Below, piece by piece: positions 1 to 11,588 of a stretch of DNA of 64,000 nt; the first letter of the stretch is position 1, and each line of letters starts with the position of its first letter. Location of the stretch: NCBI GenBank assembly GCA_001655205.1, contig LPNZ01010514.1, forward strand, positions 1-64,000. Direction: 5' to 3'. The notes under the pieces are model-generated. The model was not told where the DNA came from. It worked only from the letters and a program-made list of their open reading frames with translations, and made no database searches. A program made the position numbers and the translations under genes. This stretch comes from Lenisia limosa (Eukaryota > Breviatea).

Positions 1-3000
1 GCACGGAAGGCCTTATAAGATCCTCTAGGGGGGGGGGGGTATTAAAGATATGCAAATCAAGCAAAAAAAAAATGCATGAATGCTGTTTCATGGACTTGTT
101 TGAACAAGAAATAGGACCCTCCCAACCTGTTGTTCATGAGTTCACGAAGCTCGTCGTACTTGGCCATAGACTTGCCCTTGACGCCAGCCCAGGTTTTCTT
201 GAGACGATGCACTGACGAAGACTGCAGACCCGCCACGATCTCCATGACGCTGCAGATGTTAATGTGGCCATGGCATCATAATCGTAAGGAGGGGAAAGAA
301 AACAAAATGACAAGGCAATGGGCCTATTCGGCTTGGCGCTCCCAGTACCCACCCATTGAAGTTGTTGAGCTCCCTGAAGTGGGCGGCAATCTTGATGAAC
401 TTCTCCACGACGGCCGTTCTCTGCTTCAGATTGTCGATTTGTGACACGACCTCCGTGGTCACCCAGTTGGAGACCAGGTTGAAACTAAACCGTGAGAAAT
501 ACCCAAATAAGGAAGGTTGAAACTAGATCGTGAGAAATACCCAAATAAGGAAGGTTCCTGCAGAGTTGCCATATTGAAGGCAGCCTACCGTTTAATGAAG
601 GCGCAGACATTGGGGGCACGCTTTTCCTTGTCCTTCTTCGACCAGGCTCTAGAGTGGTTAAGAAGAAATACTGTTTTCTACCACAATGATACTCAGTCTC
701 CAAGACAATACCAAGGATATCCCACCCACTGTCCCATGAACTCGGTGAGATGCACGGAGCGGAAGAAGCTGGATTCAATGAGCGTAAGGTGACGAGCAAT
801 TTCCAAGGGATTGAGCTCCATGAAGGTGGCTGGACCGCCCATGACGACGGACTTGGGGATGATGGCCTGGGGGGGGGGGNNNNNNNNNNNNNNNNNNNNN
901 NNNNNNNNNNNNNNNNNNNNNNNNNNNNNNNNNNNNNNNNNNNNNNNNNNNNNNNNNNNNNNNNNNNNNNNNNNNNNNNNNNNNNNNNNNNNNNNNNNNN
1001 NNNNNNNNNNNNNNNNNNNNNNNNNNNNNNNNNNNNNNNNNNNNNNNNNNNNNNNNNNNNNNNNNNNNNNNNNNNNNNNNNNNNNNNNNNNNNNNNNNNN
1101 NNNNNNNNNNNNNNNNNNATATTACGAAGGGGGAAAGCAATACCTTGGGAGGCTCGGTGTGGGCCTTGAGGTTGAGATGGTCAAGCTCGTTACCCTGCTT
1201 GTCCTTCTTAGCAATGAGACGGGTCAGAGTCTGGCCAAGCTTCTGCATGTACTTGTCGCTCTCGGCAAGATCGCCTTCAACAAACTTGGACAGTCTGTCC
1301 TGGGGGGGGGGGTGACAAGCTATCTCTGGTGCTGAGTTCTGCTTCAACGAAATCACGGCAAGTGTAAGAGAAGGGCAAGAGAAGGGCAAGAGAAGGACAA
1401 GAGAAGGGCAAGAGAAGGACAAGAAAAGGGCAATGATGACAAAGATGATAAGGATGACAAGGATGGTGCCAACCTTGAGGTCGTCGTTCTTGTTGAAGTC
1501 CCAGAAGAACTTCTCAATCCAGCTCTTGAGAATGGAGAACACACGGAGACGCACAGCCTTGACCTGAGGCGTCAATCCAATAAATTCGGTGTGTCCAATG
1601 GCCATTTAAACACCACCTGAAGAAAAAAAGAGTCAAATCCCACACCCCCATGTGAGTTTCAAAGCCACTCCCACACCCCCACGTGAGTTTCAAAGTAGGC
1701 CGCCTTCTCGGTCTCGTCAGTGATGTCGTCAGGAACGTGCAGGGCGCGGAAGATGTCGGAAATCTTGGTGAAAAGCTCCTCGGGTGTGAGGAACGTTCTG
1801 GAGGGTCAACAAGGAAATGCGCTACGAAGGGACGTGACGTACCTGTAAGTGAGCAGGAAAGCGGGAAGGTAGTCAGGGTCTCTGCTGGACGACTGGCACA
1901 GACGGGTGACGAGGATGTCGACGGTACCACCCTTGATGGTGGGGGCCTGGCCCTCGTTGCGGATGAGGACAAGGTTTCCTTATATGATAAGTTGCTCAGA
2001 TGTCCAGGGAGCAAAGTTTTATTACTTTTATTCCCATTGGTGTCAAACTCGTTGTTCCCTTTGAAGATCATACCTTCCTTTTCGTCGGGGTCTTCCTCCA
2101 CCTCCAATTGCTCCTCGGCTGAAACGGTGAAAACTGTCCACAAAACTTGAGACATCTCAGTGATATGATACCCCGCCCACGTCCCTCTTGCTTGCGCAGG
2201 GCCAGGTTGCTTTCCTCCAGGGCCTTGAGCTTGCTGAGTGCCTGCGGTGTAAAAAAAAAAGGTTTGTTCACTTTGGTTGCATCAACCACAAGCAATATGA
2301 AGCCCCCCCACAGCGTCAAGGTCGCCAGTCAAGTTCTTGACCTTGTTCTCGAGAGCAGTCTTGTCGGAGATGATGCTGGTGGTCTCGCGGTTGAGCCTGT
2401 TGAACTCCTTCTGGCGAGCGTCGGACTCCTTTTCGTGCGCCTAGGGGAGGGGGGTAAGGAAACAAAAAACAAAGCCCAAGGCATGAACAAGACGCAATAC
2501 GATGTTGAGAATAAGCCCCCCGCGCGCACGGCGATTTCCTCCTTGAGCATCTCCGTCTGTCCCTTGAGCTCAGCGTTCTTCTTCACCAGTTCGGAGTTGA
2601 CATTACCGGTCGCGGCCACGTTGCCAAGGTTCGAGAGGGTCTGGGGGGGAGGTCACAGCAGCCCATATTAAATAACATGTGCATGAATAACATAAAGCCT
2701 ATAACCATACCTCAAGTTCGGCAATGCGGGTCTCACGGTCCTTGAGTTTGTGGTACAACTCACTGACGGCGTTCTCAAGTCGCTGACTGCGCTCCACAGC
2801 CTGAGTGGTCAGGTTATGCCAGATTGCAAGCGGGCTTTGATCAAGAATATATCATAATCAAGCTTATATATGTATTTTATCAAAGAAGGCCTTAATCAAG
2901 CATATATACATATGTACTATATCAAAGAAGGCCTAACCAAGCATATATATCAAAGAAGGCCTTAATCAAGCATACATATCAAACAAGGCCTTAATCAAGC

Positions 3001-5620
3001 ATATAGTATATCAAAGGTCATCGCACCTGATTGAGCTCGTGGTCGACTTGCTGCTTGGCTGCGGCGGCTTGGGCTGAGTACGTCTAAAGAGTGAGCGCCA
3101 ACAGAGAATGTCAGCCACAGAATGAAGATATACTCAGGCAACCTGAAGCTGGTGGTTGTGTTGCTGCACGTTGTAGAGCTCCTGAGCCTGGGTCTGCTGC
3201 TGCTGTCTGTAGTATTGCTCAACCTGAAGCGTCAATACCACGTACGGACCCAAAGACGGCCAACCTGTCCAGACGAGTTTCTGGCCTGGTAAAGCTTGCC
3301 CTCGAGATCAGTGATCTTGGCCATGTACTTCTCGTTCTCCTCACTCATGTACTGGAGGCGCTCCTGGAGGTTGCCTTGGTTCATGTTCGAGCCCATGAGT
3401 TGCTAATACGTCAAGAGGTCATGGAAAGGGAAAAAAAAACCCCTTCCAATCCAGCACTATCCTAACTATTACCAGGCATAACCGACCTCAAGCTGAGCCA
3501 CGCGTTCCAGGGCGTTGTTCTTGTCTTCCATGACCTGCTGGATCTTCTCCTTCACCTGAACATGATAAGTAAAATCCTAGGTATAATATGTTGGAGAAAT
3601 GAGAAGAAAAAAAGTAGGGCTTCTCTATGATTCAACACACCTTGCGCTCGAGCATGAGCCTGGCGTCCTGTTGCTGCATGATCTGCTGCTGTTGCTGCAC
3701 CAGCTGGTTACGTAGTTGGTCGACATTAAGGTTGCCAGAGGAGGCACCCATGGACACCTGCGGCATGAGATCTGTCGGATGGTCTGATGATTAAGAAAAA
3801 AGCCCAGTTTTACTGTGTACCCCCAGACAGAAAACTCAACATCCCAACCTGAGTGCGGAGGTTGCGGGCTTCCTCAAGAGCCTTGTTGCGCTCTTCAACA
3901 ATCTGGGCAATCTTTTCACGGACTGGGGGGGGGGGGGGNNNNNNNNNNNNNNNNNNNNNNNNNNNNNNNNNNNNNNNNNNNNNNNNNNNNNNNNNNNNNN
4001 NNNNNNNNNNNNNNNNNNNNNNNNNNNNNNNNNNNNNNNNNNNNNNNNNNNNNNNNNNNNNNNNNNNNNNNNNNNNNNNNNNNNNNNNNNNNNNNNNNNN
4101 NNNNNNNNNNNNNNNNNNNNNNNNNNNNNNNNNNNNNNNNNNCCTCTGTTGGCTGACAACACACGAGGGATGATAACAAAAGCCCGCTTCTGCAGCACCG
4201 CATCCCATCACTCCAGCGTACATGAAGAGGGAAATTTCGATGACGAAAAGGGGTATAAACAGTAACAATACCAAAGAAACTCCTATAAAATACCAAGACA
4301 ATCCGAAGCAACCCAAGTAGTCTGACAAGAAGCAACACAATGCCACCAACCCTTGAGAGTGAGGGTCTTCTTCTCCTCCTCAACACGGGCAATGTGGGCA
4401 GCAGCGGTCTCAAGAGTCAGCGGAGTGGACGAGCCGAAGCCTGGAGAGCCGCCGGAGCCACTTGAGCCGCCGATAGAGTTCATGGAGTTCATTTGGGGGG
4501 AGTTCTAGGAGGTGACAGGGAGACAAGTACCCGTTGACCAGTACAAGGAATAAAGAAGGAGGAGGCAGTTTGAACCGCTTTTCAGGCTGCATACCTGGTA
4601 CGCACTCATGGACACGTAGTTCGAAGCGGATGCTGGGGATGCCTGAGTGTCATGTCAATAATGAGCACACCACAAAGGCAAATGGATGTTTAATAGAAGC
4701 CAATGAAGACTCAGCGCAATGCAAACACCAACCAACCTGAGGGGCAGGCATGGCAGTGGCTCCCACGGGCACGGAGCTCATGGTGGCGTAGTTGGCAGCA
4801 CCTACGGGTAAAACCAAGGAAAAAATATGATCATCCCCAATTCAGTCCTTTGAGAACTTGATTCAATGGATTTGATTCCCCACTGGTTATACTCTTTTTT
4901 TGACTCTTTTATAGTGGCTTACCAGGTTGGGGGAAGGCTTGAGCCGCGGGCATCTGAGGTTGGACTTGAGGCATTTGGGGCTGGGCATGTTGCATGACCC
5001 ACTGTTTGAGCTCCACAGTCTTGCAATAATCAATAGGGGCCTTTCCTAAAAATCCATGAATTTCAATGGGAGAAAGCCAAAGAGTGGGCTTTGGCAGAGT
5101 AGAACAAAGCAAAACGGGGAATCGCCAACCTTCCTTATTTTTAAGAGTAGGATCAGCACCATTCTGAACAAGAAGACTAACTAAACGTGTTAAAAAGGTC
5201 AGAGAGTCTAATGTTATCGGATAATCCGACTTACCGCAGCCTTGATGTCCATAGCCAAGAGCCATATGAAGAGGGGTGTTTCCAGTTGAATTTTGAACAT
5301 TAGCCTTCACTTTAGCCTGGAGAAGGTACTGAACGATAGCCTGGTGGCCATATCTGGCAGAAACATGGAGAGCAGTAGAGCCATCTATAATATAACCAAA
5401 GAGGACGGCGAAAAAACCACTCAAACCGCAACATAATTTGGTGAACTAAAAAAAACCACCCAAACAATTTTATTCCATTTATTCTTAATTACCCAGATTA
5501 AGCAACACTCTACAGCCCTTTACCTTGAGAAGCCGAGGCAGGGTTGGTTCCCGCCGAAATCAACTGATGGAGAGCGTTAAGGTCTCCCCTAGAAGCAACT
5601 TCAAGGATAGTTCCTGACAT
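1..5620 (-). CDS. Ankyrin-repeat, coiled-coil Ras guanine nucleotide exchange factor (3' end outside window)
   Basis: Likely activates a Ras-family GTPase by GDP release. The ATG at 5620 begins MSGTILEVASRGDLNALHQL. Ankyrin repeats follow (5400-5050: DGSTALHVSARYGH, NTPLHMALGYGH), then a Ser/Gly/Met-rich linker (4950-4440), then a long Gln-rich coiled coil (4400-2200). Next is a RasGEF N-terminal domain (about 1970-1500: GGTVDILVTRLC, PAFLLTYR, RVFSILKSWIEKFFWDF). The catalytic CDC25-type domain starts near 850 (FMELNPLEIARHLTLIE) and continues with APNVCAFIKR joined to FNLVSNWVTTEVV (about 600-440), then EIVAGLQSSSVHRLKKTW and DELRELMNNR (about 245-110). The last exon, GSYKAFRA, runs off position 1, so the end of the catalytic domain is missing. 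There are many short introns. N gaps at 880-1118 and 3939-4142 hide intron and possibly exon sequence. Family assignment is strong; the exact target GTPase is unknown. Confidence 0.85.
478..553 (-). repeat. 38-bp tandem duplication across a RasGEF 3' splice site
   Basis: Two near-identical 38-bp copies start at 478 and 516. On the sense (minus) strand each ends in a TTTAG or TCTAG acceptor followed by TTTCAAC. The downstream acceptor (AG at 485-486) gives the expected RasGEF join AFIKR-FNLVSNWV; the other is a potential cryptic acceptor. Confidence 0.8.
880..1118. other. Assembly gap (239 N) beside a poly-G run
   Basis: The N run starts directly after a G homopolymer at 869-879. Read on the RasGEF (minus) strand, the homopolymer is poly-C followed by AG, the acceptor of the intron that contains the gap. 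The right side of the gap ends in a donor near 1147 (AAG|GTATTG). Confidence 0.9.
1366..1432 (-). repeat. 11-bp intronic minisatellite
   Basis: About six copies of an 11-bp unit (plus-strand AAGAGAAGGGC with G/A variants) lie inside a RasGEF intron between the exon ending in NKNDDLK and the exon starting near DRLSKFVEGD. On the sense strand it is a CT-rich tract, CCCTTCTCTTG. Confidence 0.8.
2845..3016 (-). repeat. Imperfect intronic tandem repeat with AAGGCCTTAATCAAGC core
   Basis: Four to five imperfect copies of a 30-50 bp unit, with the core ATCAAAGAAGGCCTTAATC followed by AAGCATATA, fill a RasGEF intron just after the donor that follows the exon ending DHELNQ. Nothing indicates coding function. 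Confidence 0.75.
3939..4142. other. Assembly gap (204 N) beside poly-G
   Basis: The gap starts after a run of about 14 G at 3925-3938. On the gene strand this is poly-C plus AG, immediately followed by the exon encoding REKIAQIVEERNKALEEA. Confidence 0.9.
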
Positions 5621-5850
5621 ACTGGACACCTCTTATAAAGAAAGCCCTATCAGAAACAAAGTCAGAATTTCTTTTCCCTTCCAACCCCAAAACTAAGTAT
5701 AGATTTGGGGATCTTGGTTAACTTTGAGTGAAAAGAAGACAAAAAATACGATTTTTTTTCCAAGCTAAAAAATGATTACTTTTGATTAAGTAAGTCTTTT
5801 TGAAGGAAAATCCTTTTCCAGCCCTTTTTCGACTGAAATCAGCCTCTATC
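5621..5850. promoter_or_regulatory. Shared head-to-head intergenic region
   Basis: This 230-bp spacer separates the RasGEF start (5620, minus) from the next start (5851, plus). It is AT-rich with poly-A/T stretches. I see no convincing TATA box. It probably holds both promoters. Confidence 0.5.
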
Positions 5851-8566
5851 ATGTTTTCTCGAAGACAACAATATGAAGCAGATGATCAAACGGATGTATC
5901 TGAGGATGTTTCCATGGTAAGGTCCCAAAAGCGTAACTCTTGACTCTCTTAGCACCTCTCTACCGATCTTCGGGCGCATGTACACTCTTTAGCGGCGTAC
6001 CCGGTATTTTCACCGCAGGTCAGCTCTTACCTCCTTTTCTACATCAAATTCTCCGTTTTCCTTTAAAACAGTTTATTTTCTTTTCGAACTTTCCTTCATT
6101 CGATTGGAATGTGGCAGATCAATATGTTTCATTCGAGTCATACGCTTGTTTTTTTTTTTTTTTTTTCNNNNNNNNNNNNNNNNNNNNNNNNNNNNNNNNN
6201 NNNNNNNNNNNNNNNNNNNNNNNNNNNNNNNNNNNNCTCTTTCCGGTATGCTTATTGGTGAACAGTGGATTGAAATGACCGAGAGTCTTCAGCACATTTC
6301 TGCCATCTCAATGATGGAGGATCGTCTTCCGGAAACTGCTGAGAGGTACGGCAGTTGCTATGGGTATTTAGTTTGTGGACAATAGTCAGTTCCAATTATT
6401 GCTGCGGTTGGGATTGTCTTTTCAGCCTAATCATTTACCCGTAGGTTATTAATGAAGACAATTATGATTGTTTCCTCGTCATTGGCAGAGAAATATTCTG
6501 AGTTGACACACCAGGGGAAAGACAACGTTATGGGAACGGGATGAGCTTTCGGTTCGGTTCCTCCTGGAAGAGGGCAAATTGAACCTCTCCGTCCGCAATA
6601 TGGTAGAATTCAAGGAGTTCCAAAACAATTACAGACGAGAAAAGTCCCTATCTGTAGGGGGATTAGTGCAAGAATGATGATTCCTCTGACTGTGACCCAA
6701 TAACTCGGCAGCAAACAGCAGAGCAATCCAAAATGTCAGAACGAGTGTTTACTGACCACTGTGATGCGTTCGAAAGGGCACTGGGTTTGGGGTGATGCTT
6801 CATAAAACTTTGCATTTCTGATCGCATATAATGTTACTACAGAAAGTAAGTCTTGCGAGCAAGGATGAAGGGGGGAAATTACCTTTGTTAGGTCAGTTAC
6901 TGCAAGTTGCTTTCCTGTCAATTGAGTGCCTTCAAACAACAGATCTTCCCGTATGGGGTGATATTTTGATGCTATTGTGGGTGTCAAAGTTGTTCAGATG
7001 ATGTTAATAAGTTTATTTGTAGGTTGAAGGGATTTTCTAATCTGTAGCCAAATCACAAATCACCTGGGGGCTTCTCGAACCATAGGTTTCTTTTTATTTA
7101 TTTCTTATAATTCCTGCCCCCTCAGGTGGTGATCAGCCATTGTAGTCGCGTGCTTGAAGCGGCACAGTCGATCTCTGACCTGATGCCCTCCGTCACATCG
7201 TCATCACAGGAGGTTNNNNNNNNNNNNNNNNNNNNNNNNNNNNNNNNNNNNNNNNGATATGAATTTGTCAGATCTTTTTATTTCCGACCCTTGATCTCTT
7301 CTAGATTCTTACGTTGGACTACCTGGGGACTATCACGTGTCACCTTGAGGAGCTCAATGAAGACAGAGTGGTTGGAGGGGCATCTGGGGTATCAGGAATT
7401 CGGCTACTTTTTGATAACCTTTATAAAATGTCGAAACAGATTTTCCAATCTAGTATCATGCTATTTAACCCAACGTGAAACTACAAGCTTCACGGATCTG
7501 AATCCTCGTTCTGCAATTGACTACACAGTTGTCGGTCATTGAGGAGACAAATGTTGTTGAGTTGGTGACGCTGCATGTCCGAAAGTTTTCCGAGTTCATC
7601 CCAGAGGCTTCTCTTTGTGCCGCCTGCAAGTGTGTTCTCTGTAAATTATGAATGCTATACATATGATATTGTAGTTAACCTTTTAAGGCACATAAAAAGC
7701 ATATTTATGTCATTTGTAAAGATAATTTATCAATGCTATTTCACACATCAATTTTCAGGTGTTCAGTTAAACAAATATTGAAAATTAATCAAATATGAAT
7801 CCCTGATGATGCATCTCTGACCCCATCAGGTTCCTCTGTAATTTATCAGAATCCGAAAACTTCCTGACAGAAAAGGTATGTACTGTTTGTTTTCACTTTT
7901 GTTTATTTTGAACATATCTTATTTTCCGCCAGTTACTCTTCGATTCAATCTCACCTGTTCAGCTCAAATTTTTAAAGACAGAAGAGAGTCAGCGAGCTCT
8001 TGTTTGGTTTATGCTTCATAAGGTGGGGTTGGTTTATGCTTCATAAGGGGTTGGAGGTTGATTTTGCTTTATCCAGTGTGGTTTCTGTGTTCCTAGTTTT
8101 TTATCAATAATAGTACTATATGAGATATTTTCATGATCTCAAAAAGAAGTAATTGTTTAGGTGGCGACAACATTTGCTGCACCAGTAAAACGACAATATA
8201 ACGCTGCTTCGGACCTGGCTAGGGTGGGTGGCCGAATGATGTGAATTTTTGACTGTTTTCAGTTCTTCAAAAGAAAACTGAAGATAAGGGACGTGGCTAA
8301 TTGCTAATGGTGGCTGTGTTTTTAGTTATGTATGTATTAGGTGTTGAAAAATACAGTATGTATTAGTACTATCCAGGAAAAGTGGTTTGAAAGAATTGCC
8401 ATTGAGAAACAGTATGTGAAAGTGTTTTTGGTGTGTTTGTTTATCCTCTTTTTACCCCATTTCTGACTAAGAAATTGTGCTTTGAGTTTTTGGAGTTTCC
8501 CTTTGAAGTCTCATCTGGTAACTGTTATTTTTTGAGGTGATTAAATCATCTCAAAAGTCACTATGA
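5851..8566 (+). CDS. Uncharacterised helical protein, multi-exon
   Basis: I do not recognise this gene. ATG at 5851 gives MFSRRQQYEADDQTDVSEDVSM, then an intron at GTAAGG. Later exons include IGEQWIEMTESLQHISAIS (about 6250-6335), WERDELSVRFLLEEGKLNL (about 6527-6640), VVISHCSRVLEAAQSISDLM (7126-7215), LTLDYLGTITCHLEELNED (7305-7475), VVELVTLHVRKFSEFIPEAS (about 7532-7630), LLFDSISPVQLKFLKTEESQ (about 7934-8022), VATTFAAPVKRQYNAASDLA (8161-8222) and TIQEKWFERIAIEKQ (about 8361-8410). The composition is alpha-helical and soluble, loosely like vesicle-tethering or actin-regulator scaffold proteins, but I could not match a family. Gaps at 6168-6236 and 7216-7255 break it. The stop is uncertain (8544 or 8566). 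Confidence 0.5.
6168..6236. other. Assembly gap (69 N) after poly-T
   Basis: The N run follows a T homopolymer at about 6149-6166 inside the uncharacterised plus-strand gene. A short exon may be missing. Confidence 0.9.
7216..7255. other. Assembly gap (40 N)
   Basis: A short N run lies right after the exon encoding SVTSSSQE in the gene at 5851-8566. It probably falls in the following intron. Confidence 0.9.
8006..8047 (+). repeat. 25-bp tandem duplication across a 5' splice site
   Basis: GGTTTATGCTTCATAAG occurs at 8006 and again at 8031. The first copy ends the exon (WFMLHK) at AAG|GTGGGG. The second copy lies inside the intron and is followed by GGGG instead of GT. Confidence 0.75.
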
Positions 8567-8723
8567 TTGAAGAATTATTGAAAATTGACTAATTGGGAGA
8601 GTAAACAAATAGACCTGTACATTACCTTCAGAAACAACATAAGAAAAGAAACATGGTAGAAATAATACTACTTCGTGAATGGTACCCAACTCCAAGCATA
8701 CTCCCCCCATGACTAGAGGTCAA

Positions 8724-10575
8724 TTAGAGAAGATGTGTTTGAATAATACAAATATTTACTGTTAAACTGAAGAACAGCACTCCCAATGCCTTACCAACCT
8801 GTTGTTTGGAGGGAGGCTCGGGTTTAGGAATTGATAATTGCTCTTTTGGCAGCTTTGGAGGCTTAGTAGCCTTCTTTCGAATAAGTTGGGTCTTTTCTTT
8901 GGCACGGTCTTGGAGTTGAATCTTCTTCTCCTTCGCCTTATCGTGAAGAAGATTGGACCTTTCTTTGGCTTTTCCTTTCAATTCGTTTTTTTTCTTGACT
9001 ATTTCTTGCAACTTCTGAAACATTTATTAATTACTAAAATAACTTCTTTCCCATTATTTAGAATTAGAAAAGATAATTTAAATTGTGACAAACATTTAAA
9101 TAATTCAAACCTCACCCTTTCCAAAGCAGTTTTCTTTGCCAATCTCTCAGCTCTGAACTGAACAAGAATATACTCCATTGACTTCCTTCCGTTGAGCATG
9201 TTATGCTGGAATCTTCAGGGTAAGTGTTAGTTGTTATGCTGGAATCTTCAGGGTAAGTATCAGTTGTTATGCTGGAATCTTCAGGATAAGTGTCAGTTGT
9301 TATGCCATTTCAAAGACCAACTTATTAATGAGAAGGTTTTCCACTTTGTTTGCAAATCGAATCATCACACGAACTCCAACACTTTGGGAAAGAAGGGTCC
9401 TAGACAATAAATGGTCTTCTGAAAAGATTTGAGGAAAATAATCAGCCCACCATTGTGGAGTTTCAGGATGCACACGATAATGTACATTTTCCCAAGCCCG
9501 AACAATTGAGGAAAAAGAAAGATTTGTCGCCCTAAGAATAATGAAAATAATGAAGAGAATGCTATCAGCCATTTCAATAAATCCTGCAAACTTTATATTA
9601 CAAACAGATCCATTGCGGTCGATCTCTGACTCTTCATGCATGTACATGAAGTTGTGACTCGGAATTAACTGGAAATGTTAAAAGAATAAAACATTATGAG
9701 ATTTTGGTAGACACAAATCAATATACGTGAAACACTTTTTCAAGGAACGAAAAAAAGTCCCAAAATCAGGGAAGAGAGCAAGAAAATTCAGCCCACATAT
9801 GACAGAAGAGAAGGCACTTTCTGTTTTGATGTCAAAAGTCGATGAGTGTGGAGATTTCCAGTCTTTTCATCCACCCATCTACGTTGTCATTGTTGTTTGG
9901 TGTATTATCATTATATGCATACCGCAATAACAGAGTAAACTGCATTAAGAGAAAATACTGATGAACAGCTTACATATCAAGAATATCAGCCCTGAGAACA
10001 TGTGGAGAATAGGAACTTGGGTACTTGAAGAAATGGGACAGGGTTACTTCAGCCCATGGGTGTCTAAACGGTAAACTGCAGGTTAAGTTCTGTGCTCTAA
10101 AAAGTGGTATTGTTTTGAGTGCTTATATTTATAAAAATACAGTCGCTTTTTTACTACATGATATGTCAAAAATTCAGGCAAAAGTTTGGCAAAATATCAC
10201 CTCATATTGTTGACAAGCCTGATTCAAGCTGACAAAACAAAATGACAAAATGAGTCTCACTTGTATGTGTAGTCTTCAACAGTTCGTTTCATTGCGAGAG
10301 GAAAGGCAAAATCGTCAATGTCAGCATAAGATTCCCCTTTTTGGATCTAGTTTTCTATATATTATTATATCTTGCCAAACCTTACAAAAGAGTTAAGAAA
10401 GAGAAAGGGAAAACAACGAACCCCCCTCCCCTAAAAGCAGAAGATCAGGATGATCAAATGTTTTGATTCTCCAAGTGCTTGTACCAGCGGTAAATATGGC
10501 CTTTGCTTGATTTAGAAGCTTATTATGAGCAATTTTTAACCGATATTTAATATCATATAAGAAATAGAATATAAA
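8724..10575 (-). CDS. Uncharacterised multi-exon protein with Lys-rich coiled C-terminus
   Basis: I do not recognise this gene. In sense order the visible exons encode LYDIKYRLKIAHNKLLNQAK and STWRIKTFDHPDLLLLG (about 10565-10440), ESYADIDDFAFPLAMKRTVE (10330-10262), YPSSYSPHVLRADILDM (10020-9972) and VDGWMKRLEISTL (about 9890-9840). A larger exon follows with ADSILFIIFIILRATNLSF and WENVHYRVHPETPQWWADYF (9630-9310), then MLNGRKSMEYILVQFRAERL (9200-9115), then a Lys-rich coil (FQKLQEIVKKKNELKGKAKE, 9020-8770). Conserved-looking Trp/Pro motifs suggest a real ancient protein. The start was not found and may lie further upstream than 10575. The end could be 8724 or near 8757. It is convergent with the gene to its left (about 158 bp apart). 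Confidence 0.5.
9202..9303 (-). repeat. Three tandem 33-bp copies of a branch point plus 3' splice site
   Basis: The 33-bp unit repeats three times. On the minus (sense) strand each copy has a branch-point-like CTGAC, CTGAT or CTAAC followed about 20 nt later by GATTCCAG|CATAAC. The last one precedes the exon HNMLNGRKSMEY. Using an upstream acceptor would bring an in-frame stop (CAT AAC AAC TGA). Confidence 0.75.
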
Positions 10576-11588
10576 AAAAGAGAAAGGAAAGCAATTTGGA
10601 TTTCAGTCTAAAGTGAGTCTATCCTTGGCTAAAAAATATTTGACTGGAGCTTGTAAAGGTCGATAATTAGAGGTTATAGACCTTGTTATTTAAATGTTTC
10701 ATACGTATTGATCATATAAATAAAACGTAGGTAATTGAAGGCCACGATTGTTTGTGAAGATGTGCCTTGCTGAGCCTATGTGCTATTTAATGGTGCTTTC
10801 TCATCAAAAGATTGGAATTGTACTGAATAAACAGCTTTCTACGGCGGAAACAATCCAAATATAATCAATAACAACAACCATGACAATGCATTGAGTGAAT
10901 TAGTATGATCGCGTGAATGGTACATGTTTCGTATTTGTCTGAGTCTTCTTTACCTTATTGGTAACCTATTTTCAATCAATTTTTGACCTTTCACTTCCTT
11001 TCAAGGTCCTGCCTTACAATTTTGGCTGTTTAGGAAGGCTCCTTGGTATAAGTTTTCATAAAAGTAATGTAATTTGGTAATGTATCAAACGGTAAAGTGC
11101 CGTATTCATCTTGTACACGTCATAAAAGGTGCACCCGTATGAATACCTTTTGCTTTTGAGCTAAAGGTATTTTGGTGGTATCAAATAATACTGATCTAAT
11201 TTTTGGAAATATAATTGATATAATATCATATTTAAAGGACAAATTCACTCAAAATCCTCAACCCAGTAGATCACACTCGATCAAATTGAGAAGGGGACTT
11301 GATAAATAGATCAATAAGGCAGGGACACAATCAGTTCTTGTAATAAAGTTCAACTAAACATGTAAATCCAGTTTCGACATCACACTATTCTCACCAGAAA
11401 AGCTCAAATTTGTTCCAAAATAACAACAACTTTTCCAAGAGAAAAACCCTAACTTTGTGAAATAATCAAAAAAAAAATGATAAAATATTTGGGTTGTTCC
11501 ACGTCCAAGCAATCAGACTTCGTTAAATGAACCCAGTAAATCTAAAGAGTGACTCAATATCATAAAGAAGGTTAAACAGTATGAGAAA
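10576..11588. other. Gene-poor AT-rich stretch
   Basis: I see no convincing exon here on either strand. It may hold the 5' end of the minus gene to the left and the 3' untranslated region of the minus gene to the right. Confidence 0.4.

Noticed and set aside
9202-9303. Possible CRISPR-like or coding repeat
   Set aside because: The units are contiguous with no spacers, and only three copies exist in a eukaryotic intron. The in-frame TYPEDSSITT reading is not in the frame of the flanking exons.
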